The notes: generated from the letters alone by a model not told the origin. DNA of 64,000 nucleotides from Theropithecus gelada (GCF_003255815.1 NC_037689.1:52684875-52748874); one strand, 5' to 3'; counted from the stretch's first letter, positions 35,665 to 46,505 are shown. Translations and numbers: made by a program.

Positions 35665-36281
35665 TGTGAACCCTAAATATCTGAGACAGGTCACAACCAA
35701 TTTAGAAAGTTTATTTTGTCAAGGTTAAGGAAGTGCCCGTGACACAGCCTCAGGAAGTCCTGATGACATGCGCCCAAGGTGATCGGCACACAGCTTGGTT
35801 TTATACATTTTAGGGAGACATGAGACATCAATCAATATATGTAAGATGTACATTGATTTGGTCTGGAAAGGCGGGACAACTCAGGCCACGGAGAGGGCTT
35901 CCTGGTCATAGGTAGCTAAGAGACAAACAGTTGTATTCTTTCGAGTTTCCGATTAGCCTTTCATTGAATGGACGATTTACATGTGAGAGGAGGGTAGAGG
36001 AACAGTCACTAACGTCTTAGTGTGGTTTAGTGAAATAATAGGGCAGAGGAAGGGGATCTCAGGAGCCTCAGACGGATCCTGTCTGTCTGTCCTTTGTCCA
36101 CAAAGAATTTGTGGGCGAATTGTGAGGGAGGTCTGTAGCTTTTTTTTTTTTTTTTTTTTAATCTTTGTAGCTATATTATTTAGAAATAAAATGGGAGGCA
36201 GGTTTGCCTGATGCAGTTCCCAGCTTGAGTTTTCCCTTGGTTTAGCGATTTGGGGGTACTGAAATTTATTTTCCTTTCACA
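35665..36281 (-). mobile_element. ERV1-type solo LTR, antisense
   Basis: 617 bp, TG...CA termini (TGTGAACC at left, CTTTCACA at right), with an exact 4-bp duplication ATAT at 35661-35664 and 36282-36285. On the minus strand it has TATAAAA (35799-35805) and AATAAA (35710-35715). A different LTR family from the one at 34813. No internal retroviral sequence remains. Confidence 0.88.
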
Positions 36282-36337
36282 ATATATTGAACAGATTGGA
36301 CACATCTTATTACTCTCCCAGTTTAATTAGTAAACTG

Positions 36338-36644
36338 TTTTGGTTTTGTTTTTTTAAGATGGAGTCTCACTCTGTCACCCAAGCTGGAGTGCAGTGGTGT
36401 AATCTCAGCTCACTGCAGCCTCCAACTCCTGGGTTCAGGTGATTCTCGTGCCTCAGCCTCCGGAGTAGCTGGGCCTATGGGCGCACACCACTATGCCCAA
36501 CGAATTTTTGTATTTTCAGTAGAGATGGGGTTTCACTATGTTGGCCAGGCTGGTTGCAAACTCCTGACTTCCGACTTCAAGTGATCCACCCACCTCAGCC
36601 TCCCAACGTGCCGGGATTACAGGCTTGAGCTACCGTTCTCGGCC
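36338..36644 (-). mobile_element. AluS, antisense (inside old L1)
   Basis: The duplication TTAATTAG(T/C)AAACTG lies on both sides (ends at 36337; 36646-36660), so the L1 reads through when the Alu is removed. Confidence 0.93.
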
Positions 36645-36809
36645 ATTAATTAGCAAACTGGAAAGCAGATCGGGACAAATTACCCAGCATTGAGCAAAGA
36701 AAAAAAAGAAGGGGGAAAAAATCTCTGCCAGCCCGACTAGGAGTCCTGGAGTGGAGATTGCCAGTTAAAGAAGTCTCACACTGGGCAGAAGTGGCCAGGC
36801 CCAAGTTTC

Positions 36810-36941
36810 ACTGAGCAGTCTTTGAAAGTGTTGGATGTTTGGTAAATGTCTACAACTTTTATTTAAAGATAAGGATGGAAGGTGATCCTTCCTCTGTGAA
36901 TAATAATGAAAAACCAGACAGGAAAAGAATCTCTTTATATA
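36810..36941. repeat. 132-bp dispersed repeat, copy 1
   Basis: Aligns without gaps to 37984-38115, with eight differences counted by eye (about 94% identity). Family unknown. Confidence 0.85.
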
Positions 36942-37983
36942 GTTTATATACCTCATGCTCAGTCATTGGCTGGGGGCCACCCTGAGAAAAGCATAATCTC
37001 TGTTCAAAAACTGACATGGGTCCTGCAGGAGCTAATGGCTGGAGGCATATATAGGTAGTAAAACTATTAAAAAATGCAAAGGAGGCTGGGCATGGTGGCT
37101 CAGGCCTGTAATCCCAGCACTTTGGGAGGCCAAGATGGGTGGATCACTTGAGGTCAGGAGTTTGAGACCAGCCTGGGCAACACGGTGAAACCCTGTATCT
37201 ACAAAAAAAAAAAAAAAAAAAAAAAAATTAGCCTGGTGTGGTGGCACACACCTGTAGTCTCAGTTACTCAGGAGGCTGAGGTGGGAGAATTGCTTGAATC
37301 CAGGAGGCAGAGGTTGCGGTGAGCCAAGATCACACCACTGCACTCCAGCCTGAGCAACAGAGCGAGACCCTGTCTCAAAAAAAAAAAAAAAAAAAAAGCA
37401 AAGGACACTGAGAGTCATCCCAAGTGTCAGACTCCAAAGCCAAACCTCTTAACCACTCCCCCAAGTTTCTTAGCATCATTGACCCTCTTCTGAACATGAT
37501 CAACTATTGTTCTGCCATATGCATTTCTGGGGCCAAAAGTTGGGGGATGCATATGTTCAAAAATGTTACCAAGAAATGGTAGTGAGATAGTATATGGTCA
37601 GGCGCAATTCAGCCACCCACCTTGACATCCTACTAGGATAGCTTAGATTATACATTCTAGTCTATGACACACGCAGACTTTCCAGGAACGTGCGCCACTC
37701 CCACTCAATAAAGTTGCCATGACGAATATTTGCAGGTATATTTACTTCTAAGCCTTTATTTTCTACTTCAATAGCTTCTGCCATTAATATTTATTATTAA
37801 TCCACAAAGCCTACATGATTGTACCTAAGTAGGTGACCCTAAATTATCAAATTTCTATCCTATCAACCACAGAAGATTTATTTGTTCCAGGAGTAATTTA
37901 TTTTGTAATCACTGATTCTCTGTGGGGCGTGGGGATTTCAGAGCTTTTCATGGCCATTGCTTTTTAGCTCACTAGAAAAATAG
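36942..37983. other. Segment between the 132-bp repeats
   Basis: Unique-looking DNA with one Alu (37084-37398). It contains LTR-like touches ('gctggaggcatatatagg' at about 37040, and AATAAA at about 37708), but no clear LTR ends. Confidence 0.45.
37084..37398 (+). mobile_element. AluS, sense
   Basis: Long A-run in the middle linker and at the end. 'gcaaagga' before and after is the duplication. Confidence 0.92.
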
Positions 37984-38115
37984 ACTGAGCAGTCTTTGAA
38001 AATGCTGGATGTTTGATAAATGTCTACAACTTTTATTTAAAAATAAGGATGGAAGGTGAACCTTCCTCTGTGAATAATAATTAAAAACCAGACAAGAAAA
38101 GAATCTCTTTACATA
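37984..38115. repeat. 132-bp dispersed repeat, copy 2
   Basis: Same orientation as copy 1, starting 1174 bp downstream. Similarity stops sharply at both borders. Confidence 0.85.
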
Positions 38116-38374
38116 CTTGGGGTGAAAGGGGCCCAGTGAGTGATACATTTCATAACTCAGTTTAATGAACAAACTTTTTACCCACCTGTTCTGGCAATAT
38201 ACACATGTAGAAATAATAGATAAATTAAAAGGTTTGTATATGTTTTATAAATAAAATAAAGGAGAAGCCATCTCAGATAAATTTAACCATCATTTAGGGG
38301 AAAAAATTGGAAATAAAAGGTCAAATAAATCATCTTCTGTGCCTTAAAACTTTTTAAAACCACATTTTAAATGT

Positions 38375-38441
38375 GAGGTGGAGGAGGGAGAGGAAGGGGA
38401 ACAGGGGAAGATAGGAGAAAGAGGAGAGAGGGAGAAAGAAG
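38375..38441. repeat. Purine-rich (GGA/GA)n tract
   Basis: Almost pure A/G on the + strand for about 65 nt. Confidence 0.85.
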
Positions 38442-38458
38442 CAAATTAAAAACCAAAT

Positions 38459-38750
38459 GGCCAGGCATGGTGGATGCTAGCACTTTGGGAAGCTGAGGCA
38501 AGAGGATCGCTTGAGCCCAGAAGTTCAAATCCAGCCTAGGTAATATAGTGAGACCTCATCTCTACAAAAAATTAAAAAATTAGCTGGGTGTGGTGGTGTA
38601 CACCTGTGGTCCCAGCTACTTGGGAGGCTGAGGCTGGAGGATCACTTGAGCCCAGAAGGTTGAGGCTGTAGTGAGATGTGATCATGCCATTGCACTCCAG
38701 CCTGGGCAACAGAGTGAGACCCCATCTTGAAAAAAGAAAAACAAAACAAG
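38459..38750 (+). mobile_element. AluJ, sense
   Basis: Lost part of the left-arm head ('ggtggatgctagcac'). Tail of (AAAC)/(CAAA) units running into 'aaccaacc'. Confidence 0.88.
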
Positions 38751-38830
38751 CAAACCAACCAACCCAGGAACTCAGTGTGGCCAGTAGATTGAAAAGACAA
38801 GTCATTATTGAAAAACCCTTATTAGCTCAC

Positions 38831-39220
38831 TGTCAAAGTTAATATGATAAATTATTGTGCAAAAATACTCCATCCCTCTCCTCTACTTCTGTGGAAGGAC
38901 TCTATTTCACCCCATCTTAACTTTGAACTTGGCTACATGTTGGGCCAGTGGAATGTTAACAGATATGCCACAAGCAGAGACTTCAAAAGTGCCTGTGCAG
39001 TTGAGTGTGTCTTCTTGCGCCCCTGCATCATCAGGAGACGTGCCTTGGCTAACCCTCTGAATCAAGGATGATGAGAGACACATGGAGTTAATGAAAATCC
39101 AGCTTAAACCATCAGACCCCCCCAGCTGATCCGCAGACATATAAGCAAAATCAACGTTTATTGCTGTATGCCATAGAAACATTGCATTTTGTCATTACTT
39201 ACCAATAGCTGACTGATACA
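38831..39220 (+). mobile_element. MLT1-like MaLR LTR, sense
   Basis: Starts TGTCAAAG and ends 'gctgactgataca', the usual MLT1 3' end. The 'ttgctgtatgccatagaaac' region is diverged. Confidence 0.6.
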
Positions 39221-39664
39221 ATAATTATATCTCTTCTAAATGTTCTAAAGAAAGGATTTTTTTTTGAGATGAAAAGCTTACATAAGTAAATGTATAGTGG
39301 TCCATGAAATACTTTGAGTCAAGTAGAAGACATGGGACATACCAAAATACAATTCAAAGTTTTCTCATTAGAATCACAAAATCCACAAGAAGTGATACTG
39401 CAGTGGCTGGAGAACCTGCTAGGGAATCAATGCATCAAAGCCATGGAATGACTGAGCATCAATCAATTCTATGCTTTGGTCTTGACTACTGAGGACACAA
39501 ATAACGTTAACATAGCTAGACACCAGGTCAAGAACACTAGGTCAAATCGGTGTTGGGCATATGCTAATGTACTGACTCTACATAAATGTCAATAAATCAC
39601 TGGGATTGTAGAAAATTCTCCTACAAGTTTTGAAGTCATTCACTATTAAAACAATAAAAACATA

Positions 39665-40398
39665 TGTGGCAGATTTTTTCAGTAATTATCTCAAATTTGG
39701 TCACAGCTCTCTATATCCAGGTCCTTAAGTGGTCCTCTTGTACAATGATTGTGGACTTCACTATGTGACTTTTGTCCAATGGAACAACAGTAAATGAGAT
39801 GCAAATGAAAGCAGGGAAACTGACAGCACTCTGGGGCTAGCTAGTCTTTGGAGCTCTGATACCATCATGTAAAAGAGAGCAGGTGTATTAGTCTGTTTTC
39901 ACGCTGCTAATAAAGACACATCCAAAACTGGGTAATTTATAAAGGTAAGAGGTTTAATGGATTCACATTTCCACATGGCTGGGGGTGGGGTGCCTCACAA
40001 TCATGGTGGAAGGCAAAGGAGAAGCAAAGGCACGTCTTACATGGCAGCAGGCAAAAGAGAGCATGTGCAAGGAAACTGCCCTTTGTAAAACCATCGGATC
40101 TCATGAGACTTACTCACTACCATGAGAACAGTATGGGGGAAACTGCCCCCATAATTCAATTATCTCCACCTGCCCCCCCATGTGGGAATTATTACAATTA
40201 TAGGTGAGATTTGGGTGGAGACACAGCCAAACCATATCAGCAGGCTAGCCTACTGGAAGATGAGCAGATCATGTGGAGCATACCACCCATCTGAGCACAG
40301 CCCAAATTGGCAAGCTCAGAATTGTGAGTGAATAGATTATTGTTGTTTTAAACCATTACATTTTGGGGGTGATTATACAGTAAAAGCTACCTGATACA
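39665..40398 (+). mobile_element. MLT1 LTR, sense, split by a THE1/MST LTR
   Basis: Starts TGTGGCAGAT and ends 'agctacctgataca', with the diagnostic 'ttgttttaaaccattacat' near 40343. Removing 39884-40239 rejoins it. Confidence 0.75.
39884..40239 (-). mobile_element. THE1/MST-type MaLR solo LTR, antisense
   Basis: 356 bp; starts TGTATTAGTCTGTTTTCACG and ends CCAAACCATATCA. Exact 5-bp duplication GCAGG at 39879-39883 and 40240-40244. Confidence 0.92.
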
Positions 40399-40439
40399 CT
40401 GTGTGAGTGACCTCATGTGAATGCCGTTGCAATTCTTGT

Positions 40440-41510
40440 CCAAAAGAAAGTGCAGCTTGTTAGCTTGTTTTTACCTTTAAGAAGTTGCTAGAAACCTTAA
40501 TAAAGATAATATTGAAATTTGGCGAGATATGTGAGTCAACTTTGACACTTTCTTCAGCCTGCATCTACCCATCACCAAAGTCTGTTGTTCTTATCTCCTA
40601 TACATCTGAACTCCTTTTCTCCATGTCCACTGGCACCATCCTAGTCCAGGCTCTCAGCTATAGTAATAACCAGGGATTCCTCTTAACCCATCTCCCTGCA
40701 CCCACCCTGGTCCCACTTTGAAGATCTGTTCTCCATGCAACTGTCAGAACAATCATTTTAAAAGCGAATCTGAACATGCCCTTTCCCCCAACTTAAGATC
40801 CTTTATTCACTCTCATTTATCTTAGGATAAAAACCTTTGTATTTCCTGGGACCTACAGCCCTTCCCAGGATATGCTGCTCCCCTTCTCCAGCCTCCGGCC
40901 CTTCCTTCAGTTCTGCTGAAGGGTGGTGGCTCCTCCTGCCACAGAACCTTTTTGTGTGCTGTTGCTTTTGCCTTGGATTCTGCACCTCTTGCTCCCCACT
41001 CTCCTTCCCACCTTCTCATCTCATCTCAGGCATCACTTACTCAGGGAAGCCTTTTCTGCCCCCCAGGTCCAGGTTATATTCTTCTCCTTTATTTGTACTT
41101 TTATCGCATTTTTTGGATTGGATATACTTACGTTTGTATAATCATAAGATTGATGTCTGTATTCCCAACTACAGTATAAACTCTAGAAAGCAAAGAATGC
41201 TGAATTTTGCTCACCTGTAGAGTTCTAATATCAGGCATTGTACCCATCAAGCATAATGTCTGACACATAACTGACACTCAGTATGTATTTGTCGATGGAA
41301 TGGATGGTTTGATATGCAGAGTTGCAATTGTAGTACTTGGCATACAAAATTTACTCAATAGATATTTGCTGAATGAGTACGGAATGAATGAATAAGCCTG
41401 CAATGAGGAGGGGCTGGCAAATAAGAAACCATATCTTACGTGACATTTAGCATTGCTCCTTGCACATAATAAGCCAAATAAGTATTTTCAGAATGAACAA
41501 CTAACTAGGA
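40440..41510 (+). mobile_element. L2 (LINE-2) 3' part
   Basis: Old and decayed. Shows the L2 hallmark run: 'cagggaagccttttctgcc', 'actctagaaagcaaag' and the 3' tail with 'ctgacactcagtatgtattt'. A second tail-like copy ('tactcaatagatatttgctg') follows at 41330-41400. Confidence 0.75.
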
Positions 41511-42008
41511 AATTTTGAAGGGATAAATAGGAATACGGACAACAAGGGAACAATAATTTGTTTCCTTTATACTTGAAATAATCGTGAATTAAGTGGCCTC
41601 CTTTGTGTAGATATGAAACTAATCTGCAAACAAAAAGTAAATTTAAATGGGTACCTCTCTGGATGTAGAGCTGGAAACAGTGGTGAGTTTCTATAGGACA
41701 ATACTTTGGGATCATAATTACCTAACATTTCTATACAGTCTACAGGATGAATTTTCTAGGTTTGTACGACGTTAACATCTTCCCAGTACAGAAATGAGCA
41801 CAAACTATAGTCAACTTTTCCTAAACATAAATAGAAATCAAAATAGAACATACATGTTAGCCTGTCCCCCAATTGTCCCCCTTATTAACCTTATTTAAAG
41901 CCTCATCAGCTCTCAAATGTACACAGATGTTTAAAAAGTCACCAGAGCTGCAGAAAATCTGCCCACAAAGTTTGAAGTAACCCACAGGTGATACAATGAA
42001 ACCCTCTG
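41511..42008. other. Intergenic DNA, nothing recognised
   Basis: No gene; may include diverged MLT1 or MIR pieces. Confidence 0.4.
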
Positions 42009-42222
42009 CTATAGATTGCTGCAATGATAGGCCCCAATTTTGTCAGACCTCTCTGTATCCACGCCTTTGATTGGTCCCCACGTGCACAAGTGCACTAAAT
42101 CAGGGCTTGACCATGTGATTTGCTTTGCCCACAGAATCATGAGCAATAAAATGACTGTTTTTTTTAAGCCTTTATGTTTGGGGTTCATTTTGCTACTCAG
42201 CAAAAACTAACTGCCCCAATGT
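42009..42222 (+). mobile_element. MLT1 LTR fragment, sense
   Basis: 'ttgaccatgtgatttgcttt' and 'gcaataaaatgactg' followed by a degraded 3' end are MLT1-like. Confidence 0.6.
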
Positions 42223-42374
42223 TGCCACTGTAGCAGAGTTTTCCACACATGAATCTGATATGTCATTCTATTACTTAAAAACCTTCAAGAACCATCATCT
42301 CTGAGGAACCGGGGACTAGCCAAGAAGGTCTCTCTCAGAAAAAAAGTCAAGATTCATTCAGGAATTTGGTAAGG

Positions 42375-42423
42375 GGTGTGTGTGTGTGTGCACGCGTGCA
42401 CGTGTGCCCGCGCGTGCACGTGT
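42375..42423. repeat. Alternating purine-pyrimidine tract (Z-DNA prone)
   Basis: (GT)n followed by CACGCGTGCACGTG-type steps with one break. CG-rich alternation is rare in this AT-rich window. Confidence 0.8.
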
Positions 42424-43339
42424 TTGGGGCAGAGAATGACTCAGTGTCCATGAAATTACACGTGTTTCTGTGGAATCTAATCTAGTGGCAAGTTTTAACC
42501 TTATTTTGAAAATTCAGACTTTTGGGGATTTTTTTTTTCATACATGATATTGACAGAGTTCTAAGTGTTAGGGAAAGAGAAATGTTTGTAGTCATTCTCT
42601 CCTTGAATTTCTTTTCTTTTCTTTTTTTTTTTGATGCATACTTAGCATCTTAGTGCAATACTCTGTTTAGGATGCAACCCCTTCACATTTTTAAACAGTG
42701 ATAAATAGGTGTAGATGTTTTACTTTAAAAGGACATTTTAGTTAATGTTCCTTGAGGAGAAGCGGTAGTAACCAATGTTGCCCATTTGTCTGGTCATTTT
42801 GGGCTCCAGATGGCTTCGTCAATGCTTGAGGAAATAAGAATGTTTTATTGAGCTGGGAGATTAAATATGTGTGGAGCCACTTGTACCACTTTGGGAGGAG
42901 TTTTCAGTTTAAGCCTACAGCATTTCTGGTAAAACTCACATGAAGTGTGACAAAGTAATCAGAACTGCTTGCTATTGCAACAGGGAACTGTTACTGTCTT
43001 TTCCACAACTGAGAATTTATAGAACTGTCCCTCAGCCTACTAGCAGAAAAGCACTTTGGAGTATTACCAACTGGATTTGCAAAGGATATATAAGTTTCAG
43101 GACAAAGAATAAATATATACAATGTGCATCTCCGAGATCATTAATTAAATATCCTATCCAAAGTCCTTAAAAATGGGATTACCCAGCTAAGATGCCAGTA
43201 GGGGATTGCTTTGAAGTTACTGTTGGTTTAAAGACTTGAAATAGACGTCTCGTAAAATTTCCCTGATTAGTTGTAAGTGATTGCTGTGGCAATGATGTAT
43301 GATTGTAAACATTCCACACTAACGCTTTAACAATTGTTG
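42424..43339. other. Unique intergenic DNA
   Basis: No gene or named repeat. The open frame 42940-43170 has no recognisable domain. Confidence 0.45.
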
Positions 43340-43653
43340 TTTTTTGTTTTTTGTTTTTTTTTTTTGGAGACGGAGTTTCGCTCTTTCACCGAGGCTGGAG
43401 TGGAGTAGCGTGATCTCGGCTCACTACAACCTCCGCCTTCCATTTTCCAGTTTCAAGTGATTCTCCTGCCTTAGCCTCCTGAGTAGCTGCGATTACAGGC
43501 ATGTGCCACCACGCCTGGCTAATTTTTGTATTTTTACTAGAGATGGTGTTTCACCATGTTGGCCAAGCTGGTCTCGAAAACCTGACCTGGTGATCCGTCC
43601 ACCTCGGCCTCCCAAAGTGCTGGGATTACAGGCATGTGCCACCGTGCCCGGCC
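43340..43653 (-). mobile_element. Alu, antisense
   Basis: (T)nG-rich tail. 'ctttaacaatt' on both sides is the duplication. Confidence 0.91.
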
Positions 43654-43734
43654 CACTTTAACAATTTTTAAATAGCTTCTATCAGTAGTTGATCAAGTGA
43701 CAGAAATCCAAGTTGAACTAGCTATAGTAGATTG

Positions 43735-44212
43735 CAAACTATCAAAATTATTTTCCTCCCTTCCCAAGGTGTAATTGATTTCTCTAACCTTTGCACCGGG
43801 ATTGACCATGTGGCTGGCTTTGGCCAATCGGACACTAAAAAATGTGATGCAATCAGAAGCCTGAAAAGTGTTTGCATATTGAGGCTTGCCTTCTCCAGCA
43901 GCAAACAGAATCCCACAATTGCCGCGTGGAGAAGGCGAACTGGCCTACTGAAAACAAGAAAAAACATGGCTCCCCCACCTCCACAACACCCTAACCAATA
44001 GCCAACCACCTGTCGGCCCATAAATGACGTCATCCTCTGGATAACCCAGCTGCCAGCTAACCACAAATGCGTGAGTTAGCGCAGGTGAGATCAACTAACG
44101 CAGCCCAGCCCAGAGTCCTCTAGCTGACCCACATTATCAGGAGCTAAATAAATGCTGGTTTTACGCCACTGTCGTAAAGGAGGGAGTTACGCCGTAAAAG
44201 CTAACTGCTTAG
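43735..44212 (+). mobile_element. MLT1 LTR, sense, with CRE
   Basis: Recognised from 'attgaccatgtggctggctt' and the 3' end 'ctggttttacgccactgtc'. It contains TGACGTCA at 44025-44032. Confidence 0.7.
44025..44032. promoter_or_regulatory. Perfect cAMP response element (CRE) palindrome
   Basis: TGACGTCA, the full consensus for CREB/ATF dimers, inside the MLT1 LTR. Its CpG is intact in an old element, where methylated CpG usually decays. Activity is not shown. Confidence 0.6.
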
Positions 44213-44524
44213 CTTTTTTTTTTTTAAGCTTAAAACAAGGAAAATTTGTCGGACAACCCTGTGTGTTCTGAGACTGAGCCAAGCAGAAGAAAGATGGGAC
44301 GTACTTGGGCCTCAGGAACAACCAGAACTAACTATATGGATGTCAGCACAAAATAAAAGATGAAGATATTTTAAAGGCTCATATCTGGTAAGCAATTAAA
44401 AAGTCAAATGTTGACCAAAACAGGAGTTCAAATCCACTGTTTTTTTTTTTTTTACCCTTTGAAGTACTTCCTCCCACTTTTTTTTTTCATGCTCCCCGTT
44501 GCCGCCATTTTACCCTCTGTTTCT

Positions 44525-44643
44525 CTCTCTCTCTCTCTCTCTCTCTCCCCCCCCTTCTCCCTCTCTCTCCCCCTCTCCCTCTCCCCCCTCTCCTCTCTTT
44601 CCCGGCCCCACCCCACCTTCCTCCCACTCTCTCTCCGCCCCCT
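44525..44643. repeat. (CT)n/C-rich tract left of the gap
   Basis: Pure pyrimidine for over 100 nt on +, running into the gap. Read as the outer part of the expanded tail of the antisense Alu at 45086-45380. Confidence 0.9.
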
Positions 44644-45034
44644 NNNNNNNNNNNNNNNNNNNNNNNNNNNNNNNNNNNNNNNNNNNNNNNNNNNNNNNNN
44701 NNNNNNNNNNNNNNNNNNNNNNNNNNNNNNNNNNNNNNNNNNNNNNNNNNNNNNNNNNNNNNNNNNNNNNNNNNNNNNNNNNNNNNNNNNNNNNNNNNNN
44801 NNNNNNNNNNNNNNNNNNNNNNNNNNNNNNNNNNNNNNNNNNNNNNNNNNNNNNNNNNNNNNNNNNNNNNNNNNNNNNNNNNNNNNNNNNNNNNNNNNNN
44901 NNNNNNNNNNNNNNNNNNNNNNNNNNNNNNNNNNNNNNNNNNNNNNNNNNNNNNNNNNNNNNNNNNNNNNNNNNNNNNNNNNNNNNNNNNNNNNNNNNNN
45001 NNNNNNNNNNNNNNNNNNNNNNNNNNNNNNNNNN
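44644..45034. other. Assembly gap (391 N)
   Basis: Unknown bases with pyrimidine-only sequence on both sides. Open frames drawn across it are artefacts. Confidence 1.
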
Positions 45035-45085
45035 CCCCCTCCACCCCCCTCTCCCCCCTCTCTCCTCTCTCTCCTTTCTCTTTCT
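45035..45085. repeat. (CT)n/C-rich tract right of the gap
   Basis: Pyrimidine-only and merging directly into the T-tail of the next Alu. Confidence 0.9.
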
Positions 45086-45380
45086 TTCTTTTTTTGAGAC
45101 AGAGCCTCGCTCTGTTGCCCAGGCTGGAGTGCAGTGGCGCCATCTCGGCTCACTGCAACCTCTGCTTCCCCGGTTCAAGCGATTCCCCTGCCTCAGCCTC
45201 CAGAATAGCTGGGATTACAGGCGCCTGCCACCAAGTCCGGCCAATTTTTCGTAGTTTTAGTAGAGACAGGATTTCACCATATTGGCCAGGCTGGTCTTGA
45301 ACTCCTGGCCTCAAGTGATTCTCCCGCTTTGGCCACCCAAACTGCTGGGATTACAGGCGTGAGCCACCCTGTGCCCGGCC
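45086..45380 (-). mobile_element. AluS, antisense, with very long pyrimidine tail
   Basis: The downstream duplication TACCCTCCGTTTCT (45381-45394) matches TACCCTCTGTTTCT at 44511-44524, on the far side of the CT tracts and gap. Confidence 0.88.
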
Positions 45381-45756
45381 TACCCTCCGTTTCTATGTAT
45401 TCAACCTTTTTTTTTTTTCCGTACATAAAATCATGCAGCATTTTTTTTTTCTATGTCTGGTTTATTTCGTTTATCATAATGTTCTCCAGGTTCATCCATG
45501 TTGTCACAAATGGTAGGATTTCCTTCTTTTTAAAGGCTGAACAATATTGTACCAAAATACTCCTTTATATCACAATTTCATTATCCATTCATCTATCAAC
45601 AGACATTTGTTTTCATATTTGGCTGTTGTGAATAGTGCTACAATGAACATGGGATTGCAGCTGTCCCTTCACCGTATTGGTTTCAGTTCCTTTTGATATA
45701 TGCCCAGAAGTGCAGAAGTGGGATTGCTGGGTTATATGGTACTTCTTTTTTGTTTG

Positions 45757-46505
45757 TTTTGAGACAGGGTCTTGCTCTGTCGCCCACACTGTAGTGCAGT
45801 GGCACAATCACGGCTCACTGTGGCCTTGACCTTCTGGGCTCAAGTGGTCCTCAGCCTCACAAGAGTAGCTGGGACCACAGGTGCGTCCCGCCATGCCTGG
45901 CTAACTTTTTTACTTTTTGTAGAGATGGAGTCTCCGGCCGGGTGCCGTGGCTCCCGGGTTCCACCTCCCCTCCTAGGTTCAAGTGATTCTCTTGCCTCAG
46001 CTTCCTGAGTACCTGGGATTACAGGCGCACACCACCATGTCCGGCTAATTTTTGTATTTTTAGTAGAGACGGGGTTTCACCATGTTGGTCAGTAATCCCA
46101 GCACTTTGGGAGGCCAAGGCAGGCAGATCACTTGAGGTAAGGAGTTCAAGACCAGCCTGGCCAACATGGTGAAACCCTGTCTTCACTAAAAATACAAAAA
46201 AAAAAAAAAAAAAAAAAAAAATTAGCTGGGTGTAGTGGCAGGCCCCAGTAATCCCAAGTACTCAGGAGGCTGAGACAGGAGAATCGATTGGATTCAGGAG
46301 GCAGAGGTTGCAGTGAGCGGAGATTGCACTTCAGCCTGGGTGACAAGGGTGAAACTCTGTCTCTGAAGGAAAAAAAAAAAGAGAGAGAGAGAGATGGGGT
46401 CTCCCTATGTTGCCCAAGCTGGTCTTGAATTCCTGGCCACAAGAGATTCTCTCACCTCAGCCTCCAAAAGTGTTATGATTACAGGTGTGAACCACCGTGC
46501 CTTGG
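45757..46505 (-). mobile_element. AluJ, antisense, split by a chimeric Alu
   Basis: Parts 45757-45935 and 46405-46505 rejoin at 'gtagagatgg(a/g)gtctcc', the target duplication of the inserted element. Confidence 0.87.
45936..46389 (+). mobile_element. Chimeric Alu with inverted insert
   Basis: Starts as a sense Alu head (ggccgggtgccgtggctc), switches at about 45954 to about 140 bp of antisense Alu (to about 46092), then resumes sense at 'atcccagcactttggg' and ends with an A/GA tail. Flanked by AGAGATGG(A/G)GTCTCC at 45921-45935 and 46390-46404. Confidence 0.85.

Larger units (their letters stand above)
35445..36720 (+). mobile_element. Old L1 ORF1 fragment, interrupted by an LTR and an Alu
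   Basis: Three pieces, about 35500-35660, 36286-36337 and 36660-36720, read on as one decayed L1 ORF1 (lysine/glutamate-rich coiled-coil part). They are separated by the LTR at 35665-36281 and the Alu at 36338-36644. Non-coding today. Confidence 0.7.

Noticed and set aside
34809..36285. The two LTRs as the ends of one provirus
   Set aside because: Opposite orientations, different sequences and separate target duplications (GTAC and ATAT).
40837..41220. 127-codon open frame with hydrophobic stretches
   Set aside because: Lies in the 3' part of an old L2; the hydrophobicity comes from pyrimidine-rich DNA.
44408..45254. Open frames of 218-251 codons on both strands
   Set aside because: They run through the N gap and the CT tract; the central residues are unknown and the ends are Alu and low-complexity sequence.
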